Positions 58,566 through 64,000 of a stretch of DNA of 64,000 nt are shown piece by piece. Both the position numbers and the translations under genes were made by a program. Source of the stretch: Novosphingobium sp. UBA6272 (lineage in GTDB: Bacteria; Pseudomonadota; Alphaproteobacteria; Sphingomonadales; Sphingomonadaceae); the NCBI RefSeq assembly GCF_002440635.1, contig NZ_DJUW01000006.1, forward strand, positions 46,181 to 110,180, in the 5' to 3' direction. Positions within the stretch are counted from its first letter, which is position 1; every line of letters starts with the position of its first letter. The notes beneath the pieces are model-generated. The model was given only the letters and a program-made list of their open reading frames with translations, was not told where the DNA came from and searched no databases.

Positions 58566-59339
58566 ATGCTGGTAACAGTCGTACGCGATGGCCCGGTAGC
58601 CGTCGTCACCATGAACCGGCCCGAGGCGATGAACGCGCTTTCATCCGCGCTGCGGGCCGAACTGGCCGCCGCGATGGAAGCTCTCGACGCGGACGACAGC
58701 GTCCACGCGGTGGTGCTGACGGGGGCGGGGACCCGGGCCTTTACCGCCGGGCTCGACCTCAAGGAGCTGGGCCAGCAGGGCCTAGGCGCGGCCAATGCCG
58801 AGAGCCCGGCAGCCAATCCGGTCAAGGCGATCGAGCAATGCCGCAAGCCGGTGATCGGCGCGATCAACGGCGTGGCGATCACCGGCGGATTCGAAGTGGC
58901 ACTGGCCTGCGACGTGCTGATCGCATCCGAAAACGCCCGCTTCGCCGATACTCACGCGCGGGTCGGGATCATGCCGGGCTGGGGGCTCAGCCAGAAGCTC
59001 AGCCGGATGATCGGGATTGCCCGCGCCAAGGAACTGTCGCTCAGCGGCAATTTCCTCGACGCCCAGACCGCTTGCGCCTGGGGACTGGTCAATCTGGTTG
59101 TCGCAGCCGAAGAATTGCTGCCTGCGGCCAAGAAGCTCGCCGCGGATATCGCCAGCGCCGACCCGGCCATGGTCCAGGCCTACAAGGCGCTGATCGATCA
59201 GGGCTACGCACTACCCTTCGGTGAGGCGATGGCACACGAGCATCGCACCTCTTCCGCCCGCAATGCGCAGGTGAAGAGCGGTGAGGTCGAAGAACGGCGC
59301 AAGGCGGTGATGGAACGCGGGCGCAGCCAGGCGGGCTGA
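58566..59339 (+). CDS. Enoyl-CoA hydratase/isomerase family protein
   Basis: 257 residues. VVTMNRPEAMNALSSALRAE, FTAGLDLKELGQQG and INGVAITGGFEVALACDVLI carry the crotonase-fold oxyanion-hole motifs. Together with the SDR it would run beta-oxidation-like steps. Third crotonase of the window; differs from those at 23680 and 59604. Codes close to the convergent repeat at 59378. Confidence 0.9.
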   Translation: MLVTVVRDGPVAVVTMNRPEAMNALSSALRAELAAAMEALDADDSVHAVVLTGAGTRAFTAGLDLKELGQQGLGAANAESPAANPVKAIEQCRKPVIGAINGVAITGGFEVALACDVLIASENARFADTHARVGIMPGWGLSQKLSRMIGIARAKELSLSGNFLDAQTACAWGLVNLVVAAEELLPAAKKLAADIASADPAMVQAYKALIDQGYALPFGEAMAHEHRTSSARNAQVKSGEVEERRKAVMERGRSQAG

Positions 59340-59377
59340 TCGGTCGTTCAGTTTGGTCGCACGGTTGGGATTGATTG

Positions 59378-59552
59378 GGTTCACGCAGAGGCGCAGAGAA
59401 GAAAGCAGAGGCGCAGAGAGGAAGCTTTTGCGGCAAAGCCGCTTTCGATTCCGAGGGTTCCGTCAACGACAGGGTCTCGACCGAGCGCGCCTTCGGCGCC
59501 TTGCGCTACCCCTCTGCGCCTCTGCTTTCTTCTCTGCGCCTCTGCGTGAACC
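59378..59552. repeat. Large inverted repeat with 41-bp perfect arms
   Basis: Arms at 59378-59418 and 59512-59552 are exact reverse complements around a 93-bp centre. Each arm itself holds two copies of GCAGAGGCGCAGAGA separated by AGAAA. It lies between the convergent crotonase genes at 58566 and 59604. The design is that of a non-autonomous palindromic element or a dispersed intergenic repeat. Confidence 0.75.
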
Positions 59553-59603
59553 ATTGGAAGCTTTGGTCCCACCCCGACGCTTCAGATCCTAAGCGCAAAC
59601 TGG

Positions 59604-60401
59604 TCAGCGATCCTGCCAATCCGGCGCGCGCTTCTCGAAGAACGCCGCCTTGGCTTCGGCGAAGTCGCCGGCCTGGCCCAGCATTACCTGCTGGCGGTCT
59701 TCCAGCGCGAAGGCGTGCTCCATGCTGCCGGCATCGATGTTGAGGTTGAGCGCATCCTTGGTCAGCCGCAGCCCCATCGGGCTGGTCAGCAGCATTTCCC
59801 CGGCCAGGCCCAGCGCCTTGTCCAGCAGTTCCTCATGCGGGACGATCTCGCTGATCAGGCCGCAAGCCAAGGCCTTTTCGGCGCTCATGAACTTGCCGGT
59901 CAGCAGGTATTCGCTCGCCACCGACGATCCGACCAGTCGCGGGAGGAAATAACTCGCCCCCATGTCGCAGCCGCCGAGGCCGATCCTGATATAGGCGGCG
60001 TTCATCCTGAGGTCCGGCGCGCCATAGCGCACGTCGCTGGCCAGCAGCAGCGAGAACCCGCCGCCGCAGGCCGGCCCTTGCGCACAGGCGATCACCGGCT
60101 GCGGGCACTTGCGCATCGCCTGCATCACCGCCGCGATCATCCGCTGGGTCCGCCATGACTGGCTGACCGCGCTGGCATCGGGCCGCGGAGCCCAGCCGGT
60201 CAGGTCGAGCCCGGCGCAGAACGCCCGTCCCTCGGCCCTCAGCACCACCACCCGAACAGCCGTCCGCTCGCGCAGCCCGGTAAAATAATCGAGCAGCGCC
60301 TGGATCAGCGGCTCGTTCATGGTGTTGAGCTTGTCCGGCCGATTAAGGCTGACGACCTCGATTGCGCCGCGGTTTTCGATGCTGATTGGCTGGTCGGTCA
60401 A
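59604..60401 (-). CDS. Enoyl-CoA hydratase/isomerase family protein
   Basis: 265 residues from a TTG at 60401, which follows GGAAGG by 9 nt; a longer frame is open but would begin in poor context. IEVVSLNRPDKLNTMNEPLI, FCAGLDLTGWAPRPD and ACAQGPACGGGFSLLLASDV are crotonase motifs; ending FAEAKAAFFEKRAPDWQDR is usual. Acyl-CoA hydration or isomerisation is likely, maybe within the neighbouring catabolic cluster, although it is on the opposite strand. Confidence 0.85.
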   Translation of the reverse strand: MTDQPISIENRGAIEVVSLNRPDKLNTMNEPLIQALLDYFTGLRERTAVRVVVLRAEGRAFCAGLDLTGWAPRPDASAVSQSWRTQRMIAAVMQAMRKCPQPVIACAQGPACGGGFSLLLASDVRYGAPDLRMNAAYIRIGLGGCDMGASYFLPRLVGSSVASEYLLTGKFMSAEKALACGLISEIVPHEELLDKALGLAGEMLLTSPMGLRLTKDALNLNIDAGSMEHAFALEDRQQVMLGQAGDFAEAKAAFFEKRAPDWQDR

Positions 60402-60739
60402 GAGAAAACGCCTTCCGCTGCTGGGGTGCAAAGATTGGCCGCAAGCGCGGGTCAAGGCAAGCTCTAGCGCTTGTGCGGAGCGGGAGTTCTTGCGGGACGG
60501 CGCGCTTCAGCAGGTCCAGCAAATGCTTCTGGCTCGCGGCGGCGGGGCGGCGGCTGGCGGTGGCTCATCCAGGGTCGAGGCGGCGCGACTTGGATCGTGC
60601 AACTCGAACAGCGCCGCCGCGATTTGCGGTGCGCCGAAAAGGAGGGCAATTGTCCCTTTGGCTCTTGCAAATTCAAGCACAGCAGGCGCTGGCTCAAATA
60701 GACTACACTTCCCTGCGGGATTGTGGGAGACAAAATTGC
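60402..60739. other. Intergenic stretch with no gene I can support
   Basis: GC-rich in its first 200 bp, then AT-richer towards the next gene. Several open frames occur on both strands, none with a start site, signal peptide or family match. The composition change near 60650 probably marks the edge of acquired DNA. Confidence 0.5.
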
Positions 60740-61348
60740 ATGGACATACTTCTCCAAGAACGCGCTCGGCACGGGCTTCGCGTCATCAAGCGACCCGAGT
60801 CAATTCCTGCTGCCTTGCTTATTTACTTCGCTGGCGAAGCGTTAGGCAAAGTGGTCCTTGAGGGCACAGCGATCCCGGCTGCATTTATTCAAATGTGGAC
60901 GAATCTATCTAATTTTCTGGGCAGTCCCTTGGGGCTGCTTCTGCTCGCATTTCTAGGACCATGGACGCTTTTGCTCGGCATTAACAAAGTAATGGCTGCG
61001 GACAGAGCTGACGCAGCCGCTGCCCTAACCGAAACACAAAGGATCGCCGCTGAAATGGCACAGAGAGAGGCGGATATTAAGAATATTGTTGAGCGCTGTG
61101 AGGCTGCTGCGAGGAGAAGTGAGAGCATCATTGGCGGAACCGCCGAATCTACTCGAGCATCGCTGAGCGCCACAAATGCTGCGTCCAATCAAACAAGAAG
61201 CATCGTTGAAGAAAATGCAATGGTTCTGAGTGGTGAAATGAGAATTCTATCAGGAAAAATCCCAGATCTGGCAGGGGAAATAAAAGAACTAAAGAGCGGA
61301 AATCATAAAAGATCTCGCTTATCCCCTACGCGCACGACTGAGATCTAG
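60740..61348 (+). CDS. Membrane and coiled-coil protein of unknown function
   Basis: 202 residues. Two hydrophobic segments near the N-terminus (IPAALLIYFAGEALGKVVLE and SPLGLLLLAFLGPWTLLLGI), followed by a long Ala/Glu/Arg-rich helical part (TETQRIAAEMAQREADIKNI, VERCEAAARRSESI) that should form a coiled coil, and a basic tail. Base composition is clearly AT-richer than the surroundings (codons such as ATA, AGA). No family recognised. It lies directly in front of the Rhs-type frame, in what looks like acquired DNA. Confidence 0.6.
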   Translation: MDILLQERARHGLRVIKRPESIPAALLIYFAGEALGKVVLEGTAIPAAFIQMWTNLSNFLGSPLGLLLLAFLGPWTLLLGINKVMAADRADAAAALTETQRIAAEMAQREADIKNIVERCEAAARRSESIIGGTAESTRASLSATNAASNQTRSIVEENAMVLSGEMRILSGKIPDLAGEIKELKSGNHKRSRLSPTRTTEI

Positions 61349-61473
61349 TTTATAAGCTCGGTATCCTCCTTAGGAAGGTCGATAGAAGGGCTGTCGCCCC
61401 TTGTTGAGCCTGCTCGAAGCGTTTTACCGCACAAACGTAGATCATACGATTGTCCTGCCATACAAACGCCAAA

Positions 61474-64000
61474 GTGGCCTTGCCACCATCGGCCGCCGCA
61501 AGCGCCACGCTGACGTCGCAGACCGACCCGCTGCTGCGCCAGACAACCTTCAGCTACGACAGCCAGCGCCGCACCACTGCGGTGACCGAGGCCGCCGGCA
61601 CCCCCGCCGCGCGGACCACGACCCTTGGCTATGATCCGCTGCTCAACCTGCCCGTGACGATCACCCGTCAGGGATTGACCGAAAGCCGCAGCTATTCGGC
61701 CGGCAAGCTGGCCAGCCTGACGCTGACCGACACCACCGCAATCACGGTTCCCTATCCCACCGGCGGGCGCACGCGGACCTGGAGCTACGATTGGTTGCCG
61801 ACCGGCCAGTTGCTCGCGGTCGACGGCCCACTGCCCGGCCCTGCCGACCGCGAGGTTATGACCTACGATGGCGCCGGCCAAGTTCAGACCCACGCCAATC
61901 CGCTCGGCCAAGTCACCCAGGTGCTGGCCCGCAACGCGATGGGCAAGCCGCTGACGGTCCGCGACCCCAATGGCGTCGACACGGTGCTGACCTATGATGC
62001 GCTGGGCCGCCCATTGACCGTCACGGTCGATCCCGGACCCGGTCAATCGCAATATGCCATGGCCTATGACCCGGCGGGGAATCTGACCCGCCTGACCATG
62101 CCGACCGGCGGCTGGCTGGACTACAGCTATGACGGGGCAAACCGGGTCACGCAGATCACCAATGATCGCGGCGAATACGTCCTGTTTCAGCTTAACGCGG
62201 CGGGTCAGCCGGTGCTCGATTCAACCCATTCCGCCGATGGCACGGTCCAGCGCCAGACGGCCCGGGTATTCGATGAATTGGGCCGCTTGCTGCGCAGTGT
62301 CGGCGCTGGCGGGCAAACCTGGCAGATCGGCTATGACAAGGTTGGCAATCCGGTCTCCGGCACCGATGCCCGCGGCAAGTCGGCCACAACCACCTTTGAC
62401 CGGTTCGACCGACCGGTCACCTCCACCAATGAAGAGAATGAAACCGAAAACTTTGCCTACACGACCTTCGATGCCGACCTGACCGAATTCCGCGATGGCC
62501 GCAATCTGGCGACCGCAACAGTGGTCGATGGCTTCGGCCAGACCGTGCAGGAAACCAGTCCCGATCGCGGTCAGATCCGCTACTGGTATGATGAGGCCGG
62601 GCGGACCGTCCAGACCATCGATGCCAGGGGCGTGACAACCGCCTTCGCTTACGATGCCGCCGATCGGCTGCTCTCCGAAGTATCAACCGGACCGGGCCTG
62701 GCATCGCAGACCCTTAGCTACTCGTGGGATTCCACAGCCGGTGGGAACCGCGGCATTGGCCGCCTTACCGGGGTCAGCGATCCATCGGGCGCAGAGGCGT
62801 TGGTCTATGATGCCCAGGGCCGGGTGGTGCAACGGTCGAAGACGATCGGACCGCGTGCCTATTCATTTTCCTATGCTTACAATGCCAACGGCCAGGTAAC
62901 CGCCATTACCTATCCGTCGGGCCATATCGTCAAATATGTCCGCGCCGCAGATGGGCGTGTAACCAAAGTCCGGGCGTTGGCCTATGCTGGCGGGCCGACC
63001 ATCCAACTCGCCGGGGCAATTGCCTACAAGCCATTCGGTCCGCTATCCGGCTGGCTGCAAGGCAATGGGCTGACCCTGACCCGCAGCCATGATGGCAACT
63101 ATTGGCTAACCGGGATAGAACTCAGCGGCGGGGCGGGTCCGCTGCTCGGTATGACCTTGTCGCGCGATGCCAATGGGCGGGTCACTGCCGTGGCCGACAC
63201 CGCCGCCCCGCAGCGCGCCGCGAGTTACAGCTATACCGATGCAGGCCGGCTTGACAGCGCCAGCGGGCCGTGGGGCAGCGACGATTACACCTGGGATGCC
63301 AATTCGAACCGGATTCGGGTTGACCGGGTCGTGGGCGGCATCAGCGCGAGCGATGTGGCCACGCTGGCACCGGGGACCAATCGCCTCGCCGAAGTGCGTG
63401 ATGCCGCAGGCGTTCTGGCGCGCAGCTACAGCTACGATCCGGCCGGCGGAACGACCGAAATCACCCGCCCCGGTTTCGCTTCGATCGGCTACAGCTATGA
63501 CGCGCGCGGACGGCTGACGGCGGTAAGCGCGGGCGGCGCGGTAGTTGCATCCTATGCCTATGACTGGCGCGAACAGCGCGTCGCTTCCTCCTCGCAAGCT
63601 GGCGGCGACCGGCACTATCTCTACGGCGACGACGGCGAATTGCTGGCCGAATACGATGCCGCCAGTGGCGCGCTGGTGCGCGAATTCGTCTGGCTCGATG
63701 CCATGCCGCTGGCCATGATCAGCGGGCCCCTGGCCAGCCCCACCTACACCTGGATTACCACCGGCCACCTGGGTGAGCCGCTGCTGCTGACCGACGCTGC
63801 GGGCGCGGTGGTCTCATCGGTAACCCGCGATCCCTGGGGCAACAGGGTGCTGCTGGCCGGCGGCGATCCGCTCGATCTCGGCTATCCCGGCCAGTGGCGC
63901 GACGGCGCCAGCGGCCTATTCCAAAACCACCACCGCGACTACGACCCGATGACCGGCCGCTACATCGAAGCCGACCCCCTCGGCCTCGGCGGCGGCAGCA
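61474..64000 (+). CDS. RHS/YD-repeat protein, truncated at the window end, N-terminus uncertain
   Basis: The frame is open from 61441 (after a TAG at 61438) to the end of the window without a stop; a GTG at 61474 is the first plausible start. At least ten YD-type repeats follow the pattern FSYD...GRLT, for example LTYDALGRPLTVTVD, YWYDEAGRTVQTIDARG, YSYDARGRLTAVSAGG. Near the end the RHS-associated core appears (DGASGLFQNHHRDYDPMTGR, YIEADPLGLGG). No signal peptide or PAAR/N-terminal domain is present, so the 5' end may be lost or this may be a fragment next to the insertion at about 60.65-61.4 kb. Such proteins make shells that enclose C-terminal toxins; the toxin end is outside the window. 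Confidence 0.85.
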   Translation, partial: MALPPSAAASATLTSQTDPLLRQTTFSYDSQRRTTAVTEAAGTPAARTTTLGYDPLLNLPVTITRQGLTESRSYSAGKLASLTLTDTTAITVPYPTGGRTRTWSYDWLPTGQLLAVDGPLPGPADREVMTYDGAGQVQTHANPLGQVTQVLARNAMGKPLTVRDPNGVDTVLTYDALGRPLTVTVDPGPGQSQYAMAYDPAGNLTRLTMPTGGWLDYSYDGANRVTQITNDRGEYVLFQLNAAGQPVLDSTHSADGTVQRQTARVFDELGRLLRSVGAGGQTWQIGYDKVGNPVSGTDARGKSATTTFDRFDRPVTSTNEENETENFAYTTFDADLTEFRDGRNLATATVVDGFGQTVQETSPDRGQIRYWYDEAGRTVQTIDARGVTTAFAYDAADRLLSEVSTGPGLASQTLSYSWDSTAGGNRGIGRLTGVSDPSGAEALVYDAQGRVVQRSKTIGPRAYSFSYAYNANGQVTAITYPSGHIVKYVRAADGRVTKVRALAYAGGPTIQLAGAIAYKPFGPLSGWLQGNGLTLTRSHDGNYWLTGIELSGGAGPLLGMTLSRDANGRVTAVADTAAPQRAASYSYTDAGRLDSASGPWGSDDYTWDANSNRIRVDRVVGGISASDVATLAPGTNRLAEVRDAAGVLARSYSYDPAGGTTEITRPGFASIGYSYDARGRLTAVSAGGAVVASYAYDWREQRVASSSQAGGDRHYLYGDDGELLAEYDAASGALVREFVWLDAMPLAMISGPLASPTYTWITTGHLGEPLLLTDAAGAVVSSVTRDPWGNRVLLAGGDPLDLGYPGQWRDGASGLFQNHHRDYDPMTGRYIEADPLGLGGGS

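Noticed and set aside
60335..60350. CGATTAAG half-site resembling the catabolic operator
   Set aside because: It falls within the crotonase coding sequence (codons for Leu-Asn-Arg) and has no second arm.
61345..62052. 235-residue minus-strand open frame in the Rhs region
   Set aside because: Antisense shadow of the YD repeats; the plus strand carries the repeats without a break.

Overview
The window is GC-rich (about 65% by eye) alphaproteobacterial chromosome. The gene set points to Sphingomonadales, probably a Novosphingobium-like member of the Sphingomonadaceae: CrtI-type desaturase, IspG, TPP-riboswitch-controlled thiC, MipA/OmpV outer membrane protein, many small exported proteins, and many P450/FMO/SDR/crotonase catabolic genes. 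No tRNA, rRNA or CRISPR array was recognised. Genus level is inference.

Layout. 1-9.0 kb: envelope and housekeeping genes (start of an M19 dipeptidase, a lysozyme-like exported protein, TauE, a HAB-mutase/styrene-oxide-isomerase-like membrane protein, MFS plus GNAT pair, PhnA-domain protein, MVL-type lectin-domain protein). 9.1-13.3 kb: accessory region with a HigBA-type pair whose toxin has lost its ATG, an AT-richer three-gene TIGR04255 cassette, and a 286-bp second copy of the thiC 3' end around about 490 bp of foreign-looking DNA. 13.3-17.6 kb: thiC with riboswitch, then a divergent persulfide/sulfite locus (TauE, rhodanese, persulfide dioxygenase-like MBL). 17.7-20.2 kb: SRAP-fold protein without its catalytic residues, and a DUF2235 lipase-LysM fusion.

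20.3-28.8 kb: FMO-P450-crotonase operon, MipA, GST, and the first LuxR regulator plus secreted PAN/ricin-like protein module. 28.9-35.9 kb: two L,D-transpeptidases, GNATs, ispG, a periplasmic aspartyl protease and an isoaspartyl peptidase. 36-43.3 kb: MoxR/DUF58/SpoIIM/RDD/DUF4350/DUF4129 locus and prephenate dehydratase. 43.3-46.9 kb: LOG-family protein, crtI, DUF2059, DUF2585. 47-51.7 kb: the second LuxR-PAN module, with one PAN gene broken by a stop codon, and two exported proteins. 51.7-60.4 kb: a catabolic cluster (FMO, LysR, flavin/PNPOx-like, VOC, DUF1348, thioesterase, SDRs, DsbA-fold isomerase, crotonases). 60.4-64 kb: AT-richer membrane/coiled-coil gene and an Rhs/YD-repeat gene running off the end.

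Two regulons can be read directly from the DNA. (1) A 16-bp dyad (CTANCN-NNTT-GGGTAG type) lies 57-62 bp upstream of four genes for exported proteins, next to the two paralogous LuxR regulators. (2) An 18-bp palindrome (TTTAATCG-NN-CGATTAAA type) lies 25-50 bp upstream of two FMO genes and one SDR-crotonase pair, linking dispersed catabolic operons to one, probably TetR-like, regulator that is not in this window.
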